Positions 32,357 to 40,314 are shown, counted from the first letter of the stretch. The stretch is 41,422 bases of DNA from an uncultured Lachnospiraceae bacterium (GCA_910584205.1 CAJUAA010000038.1:1-41422), one strand, 5' to 3'. The notes: generated from the letters alone by a model not told the origin. Translations and numbers: made by a program.

Positions 32357-32608
32357 ATGCAGTACCAGGAGCTTTTACAGAAACGGGATGCATACCAAAA
32401 GGGCAGAGATTCCATCCCGGAATCAGTGCTTGCCAGATTTGAACGGGAGTTTGAGATCCAGTATATCCATGAATCCAATGCCCTGGAGGGGAATTCCCTG
32501 ACACTGGAGGAGACCAGGGCGGTACTCAGGGCGGCGAAAGAAGGAAAAGATATTGCTTTTTGTGCAGAACTGTTAGAATCCATGCGGAGGAAAAAGGAAG
32601 AGAAGTAG
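32357..32608 (+). CDS. Orphan Fic N-terminal (inhibitory helix) protein
   Basis: An 83-residue protein. ATG 32357 follows GAAGGAGGAAAGG. The sequence matches the N-terminal segment of Fic/DOC proteins: a helix (YQELLQKRDAYQ), then SVLARFEREFEIQYIHESNALEGNSLTLEETRAVL. S40xxxE44-G45 is the inhibitory motif (S/T)xxxE(G/N) that blocks the ATP site of Fic AMP-transferases. The catalytic HPFxxGNGR motif and the whole Fic core are missing and the protein ends after 30 more residues with KKEEK. It could be a free antitoxin, like VbhA, acting on a Fic toxin elsewhere, or a relic of a Fic gene. It has its own promoter and terminator. Confidence 0.75.
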   Translation: MQYQELLQKRDAYQKGRDSIPESVLARFEREFEIQYIHESNALEGNSLTLEETRAVLRAAKEGKDIAFCAELLESMRRKKEEK

Positions 32609-32639
32609 AAACAAAAAAATAAGAGGCAGGAGATCAGGA

Positions 32640-32673
32640 GCGTCAGATGTGAAAAGAGCATCTGGCGTTTTTT
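32640..32673 (+). terminator. Intrinsic terminator of the Fic-fragment unit
   Basis: CGTCAGATG (32641-32649) pairs with CATCTGGCG (32659-32667, one G-U pair), loop 9 bases, followed by six T. It lies 31 bases after the Fic-like stop and just before the VirB4 start, so VirB4 transcription has to pass it. Confidence 0.8.
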
Positions 32674-32699
32674 CATGCAGAAAATCAGGAGGAAAAACA

Positions 32700-34529
32700 T
32701 TGAGGAAGACAAATACAGACCAGCCCGGCCATCCGGGGGATGCGCGTGTGCAGGAGTTCCTGGACATGATCGCGCCCTCGGTGGTCAAGTTCAATACGGA
32801 CCACTTCATCTGCGGCAACACCTTCCGGTGTGTCTGGGCGCTGCGGGAATACCCCACCTCCACGGAGGAACAGGCTATCTTAAAAAGACTGGGAGAAAAA
32901 GACGGGGTGACGCTGCGGATCTATACCCGCCATGTGAATGCGGCGGAGGAACGGAAGATCATCAGCAATGCCGCCAGCAAGAACCGGATGGAACGGGCCA
33001 ATACCAATGACCTGCAGCAGACGGTGATGGCGGAGAGCAACCTGCAGGATGTGGCCACCATTGTGGCCCAGACCCACCGGAACCGGGAGCCGCTGCTGCA
33101 CACGGCAGTATACATCGAACTGTCGGCCAGTGATTATGACCGTCTAAAACTCCTGCAGACGGAGGTACTGACTGAGCTGATCCGCTCCAAGCTGAACGTG
33201 GACCGCCTGATGCTGCGGCAGCAACAGGGCTTTCAGTCCGTGATGCCCAGCGGGAGAAATGTGTTCCGGGACCAGTTCGAGCGGGTGCTGCCGGCCAGCA
33301 GCGTGGCGAACCTCTATCCCTTCAACTACAGCGGAAAGACCGATCCCCACGGCTTCTATGTTGGCCGGGACAAGTTCGGCAGCAATGTCCTGGTGGACTT
33401 CAATCAGAGGGCGGAGGATAAGACCAACGGCTCCATCCTGATCCTGGGCAACTCCGGCCAGGGCAAGTCCTATCTGCTGAAGCTGATCCTATGCAACCTG
33501 CGGGAATCCGGCATGAACGTCATCTGCCTGGATCCGGAGATGGAGTATGAGGATCTGACCAACAACCTGCAGGGGTGCTTCATTGACCTGATGGGAGGGC
33601 GCTATATCATCAATCCCCTGGAGCCGAAGGTATGGGATGAGGGGGACGGGCCGGAGGATCCGGATGCCCCGGAGACCTTCCGGATCAGCAGCCGTCTGAG
33701 CCAGCACATCAGCTTTTTAAAGGATTTCTTCCGCAGTTACAAGGACTTCACAGACCGGGAGATCGATGTGATCGAGATCATGCTCCAGAAGCTGTACCAG
33801 AGCAGGGGACTCAGCGATCAGACAGACTTCCAGATGCTGGAGCCGGAAGACTATCCGACCCTTTCAGAGATGTATGACTTCATTGAGGCGGAATACAAAG
33901 GCTTTGATGAAAAGGAACGGCAGCTTTATACGGCGGAGCTTCTGCAGAACATCCTTCTGGGGCTGCATTCCATGTGTAAGGGGGCGGAGTCCAAGTTTTT
34001 CAACGGGCATACCAACATCACGGATTCCACCTTTGTCACCTTCGGGGTGAAGGGGCTTTTACAGGCCAGCAAAAGCCTTAAGAACGCCCTGCTGTTCAAC
34101 GTGCTGTCCTACATGAGCAACGAGCTTCTGACCACCGGGGATACGGCGGCCAGCCTGGATGAATTCTATTTATTTCTTTCCAACCTGACTGCCGTGGAGT
34201 ATGTGCGGAACTTTATGAAGCGGGTGCGGAAGAAGAACTCGGCGGTGATCATCGCCAGCCAGAACCTGGAGGATTTCAATATCGAGGGAATCCGGGAGTA
34301 CACCAAGCCCCTGTTCTCCATCCCCACCCACCAGTTCCTGTTCAATGCCGGTGCCATTGATGAGAAGTTCTATATCGACACCCTGCAGCTGGAACCCAGT
34401 GAATTCTCCCTGATCCGTTATCCCCAGAGAGGGGTGTGCCTCTATAAGTGCGGCAATGAGCGGTATAACCTGATGGTGACGGCCCCAGATTACAAGGCCA
34501 GGCTGTTCGGAAAGGCAGGCGGGCGCTGA
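32700..34529 (+). CDS. virB4: VirB4-type T4SS ATPase
   Basis: A 609-residue ATPase. The start is TTG 32700, seven bases after AGGAGGA; an ATG at 32649 is inside the terminator. Walker A GNSGQGKSYL is near residues 249-258, and the Walker B segment SLDEFYLF near 485-492, with ASQNLEDFN later. VirB4 energises T4SS assembly and substrate transfer. The N-terminal domain is short because it is encoded separately at 31700. The stop overlaps the next ATG as TGATG. Confidence 0.9.
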   Translation: MRKTNTDQPGHPGDARVQEFLDMIAPSVVKFNTDHFICGNTFRCVWALREYPTSTEEQAILKRLGEKDGVTLRIYTRHVNAAEERKIISNAASKNRMERANTNDLQQTVMAESNLQDVATIVAQTHRNREPLLHTAVYIELSASDYDRLKLLQTEVLTELIRSKLNVDRLMLRQQQGFQSVMPSGRNVFRDQFERVLPASSVANLYPFNYSGKTDPHGFYVGRDKFGSNVLVDFNQRAEDKTNGSILILGNSGQGKSYLLKLILCNLRESGMNVICLDPEMEYEDLTNNLQGCFIDLMGGRYIINPLEPKVWDEGDGPEDPDAPETFRISSRLSQHISFLKDFFRSYKDFTDREIDVIEIMLQKLYQSRGLSDQTDFQMLEPEDYPTLSEMYDFIEAEYKGFDEKERQLYTAELLQNILLGLHSMCKGAESKFFNGHTNITDSTFVTFGVKGLLQASKSLKNALLFNVLSYMSNELLTTGDTAASLDEFYLFLSNLTAVEYVRNFMKRVRKKNSAVIIASQNLEDFNIEGIREYTKPLFSIPTHQFLFNAGAIDEKFYIDTLQLEPSEFSLIRYPQRGVCLYKCGNERYNLMVTAPDYKARLFGKAGGR

Positions 34530-34603
34530 TGGAATTTGAAAGCGGCAGGAAGAAGATCTGTCAGAGATGGGCTTTCTGTCTGACAGAAAACAGGAGGTTT
34601 TGA
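34529..34603 (+). CDS. Possible 24-residue mini-ORF
   Basis: ATG 34529 overlaps the VirB4 stop as TGATG and the frame ends at TGA 34601-34603, which overlaps another ATG in the same way. The peptide is basic and Cys-containing (KKICQRWAFC). It might only couple translation, or not be made at all. Confidence 0.3.
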   Translation: MEFESGRKKICQRWAFCLTENRRF

Positions 34604-34674
34604 TGCGGAAGGTGCTCCGGACCGGAGAGGAGGTGGAAAGGCGTGGATCTGAAGGACCAGAAGTTCGGCATTGA
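34603..34674 (+). CDS. Possible 23-residue mini-ORF before the amidoligase gene
   Basis: ATG 34603 has AGGAGG at 34592-34597 and stops at 34674, 32 bases inside the amidoligase gene. It is basic and Arg-rich. It may act as a leader that regulates the amidoligase. Confidence 0.3.
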   Translation: MRKVLRTGEEVERRGSEGPEVRH

Positions 34675-35710
34675 GATCGAGCTGACCGGGATCAGCCGCA
34701 GCCGGGCGGCTGAGGTGGCGGCGCAGCACTTTGGGACATCCTCCTACTATGTGGGGACGTATTATGATACCTATGCGGCGAAAGACAGCCAGCGGCGGGA
34801 ATGGAAGTTCATGAGTGACGCCAGTATCAAAGCCCAGAAAAAAGAAGGGAAAAACAGGGTTGGGGCTTCCCCGGAGTACCGGACGGAGATGGTGAGTCCG
34901 ATCTGTAAGTATGAAGATATCGTGACTATCCAGGAGCTGATCCGGAAGCTGCGGGAAGCGGGTGCCTTTGCCAACCAGAGCTGCGGGATCCATGTGCATA
35001 TCGATGCCTCCCCCTTTGATGCCCGGACGCTTAGGAACATCACCAACATCATGGCGGCGAAGGAGGATCTGATCTACAAGGCACTACAGATCTCCGTAGC
35101 CAGGAAGGACCGCTGGTGCCAGCCGGTGGAGCAGCGCTTCCTGGATGATCTGAACAGTCGGAAACCAAAGAACATGGAGGAGGTAGAGCGCATCTGGTAT
35201 GGCGGGAGGAGCCGCAGGGATACCCACTATGATGACAGCCGGTACCACTGCCTGAACCTGCACAGCGTGTTCCAGAAAGGGACGGTGGAGTTTCGGCTGT
35301 TCAACGGCACCGTCCACGCAGGGAAGATCAAGGCATATATCCAGCTGTGTCTGGCCATTGGGGCGCAGGCCCTGAACCAGAGCTGCGCCAGCCGCAGGAA
35401 GACGGTAACGGAAAATGAGAAGTATACCTTCCGCACCTGGCTCCTGCGTCTGGGCCTGATCGGAGACGAATTCAAGACAGCCAGGGGACATCTGCTGGAG
35501 CATCTGGACGGCTGCATTGCCTGGAGGGATCCCGCCCAGGCTCTGGCACAGAAGGAGCGGATGCGGCAGAAAAAGGAGAAGGAGATGGCGGAGGCGGCAG
35601 AGACAGCGGCGGCAGAACGGCAGGCCGCTGTGGAAGGTCAGACAGAAGAACAGTATACGGAGGAACAGGAGGCCGGGGAAGAGTCCCCGGCTTTTACCAT
35701 GTCCCTATAG
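34643..35710 (+). CDS. Amidoligase family protein with MSL tail
   Basis: A 355-residue protein; GTG 34643 is nine bases after GAGAGGAGG. It belongs to the glutamine-synthetase/glutamate-cysteine-ligase-like amidoligases (Amidoligase_2). Seen motifs: FGIEIELTG (residues 8-16), EYRTEMVSPI, CGIHVHID, and VEFRLFNGT, with the conserved Glu and His positions for ATP/metal. Such enzymes form amide bonds on peptides and are often coded with a gamma-glutamylcyclotransferase, as here (35737). The last 60 residues are a low-complexity Gln/Glu tail ending FTMSL. The substrate, perhaps a peptide or wall peptide, is unknown. Confidence 0.85.
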   Translation: MDLKDQKFGIEIELTGISRSRAAEVAAQHFGTSSYYVGTYYDTYAAKDSQRREWKFMSDASIKAQKKEGKNRVGASPEYRTEMVSPICKYEDIVTIQELIRKLREAGAFANQSCGIHVHIDASPFDARTLRNITNIMAAKEDLIYKALQISVARKDRWCQPVEQRFLDDLNSRKPKNMEEVERIWYGGRSRRDTHYDDSRYHCLNLHSVFQKGTVEFRLFNGTVHAGKIKAYIQLCLAIGAQALNQSCASRRKTVTENEKYTFRTWLLRLGLIGDEFKTARGHLLEHLDGCIAWRDPAQALAQKERMRQKKEKEMAEAAETAAAERQAAVEGQTEEQYTEEQEAGEESPAFTMSL

Positions 35711-35736
35711 GAAGCAGGAAACCAGGAGGAAGGAAA

Positions 35737-36243
35737 ATGAAGAAGGAAAAGGAACGGTTATATATCGCATATGGGAGCAATCTGAACCTCCCCCAGATGG
35801 AACGCCGCTGTCCCGGCGCATCGGTGGTGGGGACCAGTGAGGTGAAGGGATACGAGCTGTTGTTCCGGGGAGTGGCGACCATAGAGCCGCGGGAGGATGC
35901 AAGCGTGCCTGTGCTTTTGTGGAAGATCTCTCCCCAGAATGAGAGGGCGCTGGACCGCTATGAAGGGTGGCCCCATCTCTACCGGAAGGAGAACCTGGAG
36001 GTGGAGCTGGAAGGGAAAAAAATGTCTGCCATGGTGTATGTGATGAATGACGGGAGGCAGGCGGCCATGCCGTCAGGTTTTTATTATGATGTGATCGCGG
36101 AAGGGTACCGGACAGCTGGGATGGATGAGGATGTGCTGAAGGCGGCGCTGGAGAGGACGAAAGAAGTGATGGAGCAGGAACAGAGTTCCCGGATGGGGGA
36201 ATCGTTCTGGCAGCACAATCTGTTTGATGGGATGCAGATGTAA
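35737..36243 (+). CDS. Gamma-glutamylcyclotransferase (AIG2/GGCT-like) with GMQM tail
   Basis: A 168-residue protein, ATG 35737 after AGGAGGAAGG. The GGCT signature YGSNL is at residues 12-16 and the catalytic Glu76 in DRYEGW. Family reaction: release of pyroglutamate from gamma-glutamyl peptides. The coupling with the amidoligase suggests a make/remove pair for a gamma-glutamyl or iso-peptide modification. It ends DGMQM after a short linker, so both enzymes carry the tail. Length normal apart from the tail. Confidence 0.85.
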   Translation: MKKEKERLYIAYGSNLNLPQMERRCPGASVVGTSEVKGYELLFRGVATIEPREDASVPVLLWKISPQNERALDRYEGWPHLYRKENLEVELEGKKMSAMVYVMNDGRQAAMPSGFYYDVIAEGYRTAGMDEDVLKAALERTKEVMEQEQSSRMGESFWQHNLFDGMQM

Positions 36244-36409
36244 AAGGAAAGCGTGTGCGGAGAAAAAAGCATATGCAGGGACACAGAGGGAACGTGCAGA
36301 AAACCATGGATGGCGGAGGAACCTGGATTTGTGTTTAAGGATGCTGATGACGGAAAAACGGCAGGAATCCTGAATCATTGAACAGGGGAATGTCTTTCTC
36401 CGCTGCATA

Positions 36410-36436
36410 GAAAAAGCTGTGCTTCTCGGCACAGCT
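36410..36436 (-). terminator. Terminator of the HTH gene (- strand)
   Basis: AGCTGTGC (36415-36422) and GCACAGCT (36429-36436) are a perfect 8-bp stem with a 6-base loop; on the - strand a run of T follows. It starts at the stop codon of the HTH gene. Confidence 0.8.
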
Positions 36437-36773
36437 AACGGGTTTCGGCAATCGTTATGGTCTTGATATAGGCGGCCAGAAGCTCCTCCAGACAGGGAAG
36501 ATACTGAGGGTCGATGCCAGAGAGCATCTGGAGGATACCGGATGTGTCGGGCGCAGTTTCCCTTCCGAACAGAAGATAATCAGCGGATACCCCAAGAGCC
36601 TTGCAGAGTCTTGCCAGTACCGGAACGGAAAAGTTCTTGGTGCCGTGTTCCACTTCCGCCAGAAAGGAATTGGATACGTCTGCGGCCTCCGCCAGCTTCT
36701 CCCGGCTGTATTTCAGTTTTTTACGGCATTCCAGGATACGGTTGCCGATCACCTTTGGGTCTGTTCCTTCCAT
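36435..36773 (-). CDS. XRE-family HTH repressor
   Basis: A 112-residue protein, the only clear - strand gene. Residues 8-65 are an HTH_XRE domain (GNRILECRKKLKYSREKLAEAADVSNSFLAEVEHGTKNFSVPVLARLCKALGVSADYLL split into helices, recognition helix about 32-44). The C-terminal 40 residues are helical, perhaps for dimerisation. It is divergent from the C40 gene, with an inverted repeat overlapping that gene's promoter, so it probably represses it. Its position between cargo and T4SS genes suggests it controls transfer. Confidence 0.85.
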   Translation of the reverse strand: MEGTDPKVIGNRILECRKKLKYSREKLAEAADVSNSFLAEVEHGTKNFSVPVLARLCKALGVSADYLLFGRETAPDTSGILQMLSGIDPQYLPCLEELLAAYIKTITIAETR

Positions 36774-36840
36774 GGGTCCACCTCTGTTTTTCGCTATAGA
36801 GGTAGTTTAACCAACAATTTAGCAAATAAACAGTATCCTA

Positions 36841-36875
36841 ATCGGTTGAAAAAAGACCGATATAGAGTATATAAT
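36841..36875 (+). promoter_or_regulatory. Promoter with overlapping operator for the C40 gene
   Basis: TTGAAA (36846-36851) and TATAAT (36870-36875) are 18 bases apart, a strong promoter reading toward 36896. An inverted repeat ATCGGT (36841-36846) with ACCGAT (36856-36861) covers the -35. This is a likely binding site for the divergent HTH repressor. Confidence 0.75.
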
Positions 36876-36895
36876 CCAGAAAGGAGATGATGGAG

Positions 36896-37930
36896 ATGGC
36901 CGCATCCGCAGCCATTACCCTGGCAGTAAAGGCAGCCGCTGTGGCAGTCACGGACAAGCGGGCCAGGACAGCGATCGCCTCCGTGATCGTTGCGGTGTTC
37001 ATGCCGTTCATCCTGATGACCTTTATAATCCTCAGTGCGCTGGATGGCACCAGTACCCACAACTTTTCCGCTGTGGATCTGTCTTTCCACGGAGGGGCAC
37101 TGTCAGAAAAGGTACCAGAGGAGTACCGGGAATACATCGAGGATATCCGAAAGAGTTTTCAGAACCTGGACAGCCTGATCGCCGGCGTGGACAACCTGGA
37201 GGGCGGGGAGATCGATGCCAACCGGGTCAAAGCCTGGTTCTATGCCCTGTACTTTGGTGAGGAGCAGCCCTCCCGCCGTGCGCAGAAGGCATTCCTGGAA
37301 TGCTTCCTGCGCTACGAGGAGCGGACCAGGGAGGTGGAGGAAGAGGACGGGAGCATCACGGAGGAGACGTATACGGTGGCCATTTTCCTCACCGACCAGG
37401 AGGAGATCTGCCGGAATCTGGAGAGCCTGCTGGGGAGGAGCCTGGCCATGGAAACAAGGGCCAATGCCCAGAGGATCTATACCACGGCAGTCTATGGCAG
37501 GGTGGGGCCTGGCAGCTTTGCGGCGGGAGAGGCCATGGGGGACGGAAGCTACGGGGCGCTGTTCGCGGAGGCTTCCCGTTATATCGGGTATCCCTATGTG
37601 TGGGGCGGCTCTTCCCCGGCCACGTCCTTTGACTGCAGCGGGTATATCTGCTGGATCTATACGCAGTCCGGTGTCTACAACCTGCCAAGGACGACAGCGG
37701 ACGGGATCTACCACCAGTGCGCCATTGTTCCCCGCGAGGAGGCAAGGCCCGGAGACCTGGTCTTTTTTACCGGGACCTACGCATCGGCCGGCGCGGTGAG
37801 CCATGTGGGGATGTATGTAGGGGATGGAAAAATGCTTCACGCGGGGGACCCAATTGGTTTTGGTGACCTGAATTCCAATTACTGGCGCAGCCATTACTAC
37901 GCCACGGGCCGTCTGCCGGGGATCCCGTAA
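36896..37930 (+). CDS. Membrane-anchored NlpC/P60 (C40) cell-wall hydrolase
   Basis: A 344-residue protein; ATG 36896 is nine bases after GGAG of AAAGGAG, while ATGs at 36887/36890 sit too close. One membrane helix (about 30-50) is followed by a linker domain (about 60-210) and a C-terminal NlpC/P60 domain (about 220-344) with catalytic Cys247 (FDCSG), His303 (SHVG) and His315 (LHAG). It is like the VirB1/CwlT-type enzymes that open peptidoglycan for T4SSs. A lysozyme-like domain is not obvious. Its strong, repressor-covered promoter suggests tight control. Confidence 0.85.
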   Translation: MAASAAITLAVKAAAVAVTDKRARTAIASVIVAVFMPFILMTFIILSALDGTSTHNFSAVDLSFHGGALSEKVPEEYREYIEDIRKSFQNLDSLIAGVDNLEGGEIDANRVKAWFYALYFGEEQPSRRAQKAFLECFLRYEERTREVEEEDGSITEETYTVAIFLTDQEEICRNLESLLGRSLAMETRANAQRIYTTAVYGRVGPGSFAAGEAMGDGSYGALFAEASRYIGYPYVWGGSSPATSFDCSGYICWIYTQSGVYNLPRTTADGIYHQCAIVPREEARPGDLVFFTGTYASAGAVSHVGMYVGDGKMLHAGDPIGFGDLNSNYWRSHYYATGRLPGIP

Positions 37931-38074
37931 AGGAGAGGAAGAAGCTGAGATCTGCAGAGAAGAAAAGGCATCTTTGTGGGTTTTGGGTATCGACTTTTCG
38001 GAAAGGTTACGGTATGGTGTGTTGCTGAAAGAAAACAGCAGCCGGTTGATAAAACGGCAGAACAGGAGGAAGCG

Positions 38075-38293
38075 ATGGCATTACAGAAACCAATGCCCGG
38101 CACAGCCAGGAGAAGGAGAGCCGACTGGATACGGGGAAGAGGCCCGGACAGCATGCGGGGCGAACTGAAGCGGGGGATCTCCCTGCGGAGGAAGCAGCTG
38201 AACAAAAAGGTGCGCCATGGGACCAGGGAGGCACTGCAGCACGCGGAATATAAGAGAGTGGTGAAAACCCTTTACGAAGTGGATTTTACCTGA
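38075..38293 (+). CDS. Small basic protein, unknown
   Basis: A 72-residue, strongly basic protein with ATG 38075 after AGGAGGAAG. It has clusters of Arg and Lys (RRRRADWIRGRG, SLRRKQLNKK). It could bind nucleic acid, for example around oriT, but no family is recognised. An upstream in-frame start (37976) lacks a ribosome site. Confidence 0.6.
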   Translation: MALQKPMPGTARRRRADWIRGRGPDSMRGELKRGISLRRKQLNKKVRHGTREALQHAEYKRVVKTLYEVDFT

Positions 38294-38320
38294 AGGAAGG
38301 AGAGATGTGCGATCAATCCA

Positions 38321-39304
38321 GTGAACATGCTGTTTTTATACAAGCCGGAGTTTCAGTTCCGGCAGGCGAAGGTGGAGAAAAAGGTCTGCCTGCCAGCGGA
38401 GGCGTTCGAAAAGTTTCTGAGGGATCCTCTGCAGGATGTCCCATGTGTGGTGGAGAATAAGGATCTCATGTGCCAGGATAAGGAAGGGGTGTACCACTGC
38501 CTTCTGGTCACTGGCGAGGGCAGAAGGGACGGTGTCCTGGTGGAAGCAGAGGGGTATGACTACGCCCGCTATGCCTCCTATGTGCCGGATGCCGCCGCCC
38601 TGGAATACGATTCCCTGTCCGAGTTCGGGGCAGGACTGTCCTGGCTGGCGGACCAGATGATCCGGGAGGGAACTGATGGAACGAGAGATGGGAACTGGAT
38701 CTTTTATCTGGATCAGATACAGGAAGGGTGTGATCTTTCTCTTTCTGACAATCCGGCACTGACAGAACTGCTGGCGGACATGCTTGTGGAGAGGCCGGAG
38801 GTCAGACTGGCCTATATCCGCAGCGACTGTCTGGAGCTGCATTTTCATCCGGAGTTTTGTCCCAACTGCCAGAAGGAAACGGAGGACCATCAGAGCCTGG
38901 CGGGGGCAGCTCCGCAGGCTGGAGATCCCGGAGAGCTGATGCAACAGAAAGATGAGGGACAGACCATGGGAGCCTGCCTGAAGGATCTGCTGTGCGCCCG
39001 ATGGGAGAACCTGCATCTGGTGCATGATGAGATCGATTACGGTCTGCCCCACACCATCGTGGAACTGGACGGGACTACGCTGACAGCGGCAGGGAAGGAA
39101 GCCTGGGCGGATGTGCTGAACGCAAAAGTGGTGCGGGTATTCCGGGGATACTCCGGCCTGCAGATGGAACTGTCCGGGGTGAAGGCCAGCAGGCTGGATG
39201 CTTTTTCTGCCATGCTGGCCGGCTACTGCAGTGTGGAGGACTATGATAACTGGGTGAATGATCCGGAGGAGGGGCAGGCAGTTCCGGTGATGCAGGAAGG
39301 ATAA
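38321..39304 (+). CDS. DUF6329-like ICE protein, extended
   Basis: A 327-residue soluble protein. The N-terminal part (about 25-90: PLQDVPCVVENKDLMCQDKEGVYHCLLVTGEGRRDGVLV broken by loops) and the C-terminal part (about 235-315: LLCARWENLHLVHDEIDYGLPHTIVELDG and AMLAGYCSVEDYDNW) fit what I recall as DUF6329. Between them is an insert with a CPNCQ motif, not typical. The start is uncertain: the ribosome site GGAGAG (38299-38304) is too far from GTG 38321 and ATG 38327, and the well-placed codon is ATC at 38312. Confidence 0.6.
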   Translation: MNMLFLYKPEFQFRQAKVEKKVCLPAEAFEKFLRDPLQDVPCVVENKDLMCQDKEGVYHCLLVTGEGRRDGVLVEAEGYDYARYASYVPDAAALEYDSLSEFGAGLSWLADQMIREGTDGTRDGNWIFYLDQIQEGCDLSLSDNPALTELLADMLVERPEVRLAYIRSDCLELHFHPEFCPNCQKETEDHQSLAGAAPQAGDPGELMQQKDEGQTMGACLKDLLCARWENLHLVHDEIDYGLPHTIVELDGTTLTAAGKEAWADVLNAKVVRVFRGYSGLQMELSGVKASRLDAFSAMLAGYCSVEDYDNWVNDPEEGQAVPVMQEG

Positions 39305-39365
39305 CCGGGAGCAGTTGTGAGCAGACAGAGAAAAGAAAAATTTATGATCGGAGGCGGAGAAGAAG

Positions 39366-39608
39366 ATGAAAAATACCACGTTGACCATGAGCTTCAATAC
39401 GGAACGGCTGGATGCCCTGACCTACCACATGGGGAAGAAGGAGGCGGACCTGCAGGAGGAACTGAAGGACTATCTCCAGAAGCTCTATGAAAAATACGTT
39501 CCCCAGGCGACCAGGGAATACCTGGACGATCGGATCGCGAGGGAGGAAAATGCCAGACCCTCCCGCCCGAACCGGCAGAGGAATGGGGCTTCCCAGGCGG
39601 CAGAGTAG
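39366..39608 (+). CDS. DUF6103 family protein
   Basis: An 80-residue protein, ATG 39366. The pattern TLTMSFNTERLDALTYHMGKKEADLQEELKDYLQKLYEKYVPQATREYLDDR is the one recalled as DUF6103, a short strand followed by helices as in ribbon-helix-helix proteins. A polar tail follows. It lies next to another protein with a similar helix pair (39643), both upstream of the oriT-like region. Confidence 0.75.
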   Translation: MKNTTLTMSFNTERLDALTYHMGKKEADLQEELKDYLQKLYEKYVPQATREYLDDRIAREENARPSRPNRQRNGASQAAE

Positions 39609-39642
39609 AGAGTTTTCTGTGTAGTGAAAGGAGAAGGATTGG

Positions 39643-40314
39643 ATGGCAAAACAGGATGTGACCGTGTGGATAGAGGAGCAGGTCTACTGTGCTTTGTCCG
39701 AATGTCTGCCGGAAGGAACCAGCATTGAGCAGGAGCTGGCCCGGATACTGGAGAGGCTCTATGGACAGACGGTTCCTGCGGAGGAGAGGCGGAAGGTAGA
39801 GGAGGCCGTCAGGCGGGAAGAACAGGAAGCGGATGCTGAAAAGCGGAGCAGGCGGCGCTTTGTCCTGATCAAAGTAGTGAAGGACGGGAGGGCATGCCAT
39901 CTGCTCACACAGGATTACCGTTCCCCGTTGGAGACAGTACATGCCTGTGAGAGTTGCCAGCCGGGAGCAGAAAAGATGGACTGTGAGGAACTGGCGAAGA
40001 CCGCCTTCCGAAATTCCTTTCCTCTCACGCAGGAAAAATTTGAGGAATGGTGCCGGATGCGGGGGCAGGAGATCGTGGCTGTATATGAGATCGATCTGGA
40101 CAAAAACCGGATGAAGGCCAGTGTGATGGGGCATGCTTCTGAACAGAGTCTGGATGTCCTTGGGGAGGCAGCTAAGGAGGCATACCGGGATCCGGGACTC
40201 CAGTTGGAGGAACGGGTGCGCATTTTCGGGGAAAAAGTCAGGGAGTATTCCCATGCCGTTGAGGAAGAATGCGGGCAGGAAGTACCTTCCGCACAGCTGA
40301 CGCAGGGAATGTGA
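39643..40314 (+). CDS. Ribbon-helix-helix-like protein with C-terminal domain and QGM tail
   Basis: A 223-residue protein, ATG 39643. Residues 1-55 (VTVWIEEQVYCALSECLPEGTSIEQELARILERLYGQ) match the DUF6103 neighbour. The rest (75-200) is a separate domain with CESCQ and FPLTQEKFEEWCRMRGQEIVAVYEIDLDKNRM, unknown. It ends LTQGM, a Gly-Met tail. Likely a DNA-binding accessory protein linked to transfer. Confidence 0.65.
   Translation: MAKQDVTVWIEEQVYCALSECLPEGTSIEQELARILERLYGQTVPAEERRKVEEAVRREEQEADAEKRSRRRFVLIKVVKDGRACHLLTQDYRSPLETVHACESCQPGAEKMDCEELAKTAFRNSFPLTQEKFEEWCRMRGQEIVAVYEIDLDKNRMKASVMGHASEQSLDVLGEAAKEAYRDPGLQLEERVRIFGEKVREYSHAVEEECGQEVPSAQLTQGM

Noticed and set aside
38336..39397. Long - strand frame of 353 codons
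   Set aside because: Shadow of the DUF6329-like gene.
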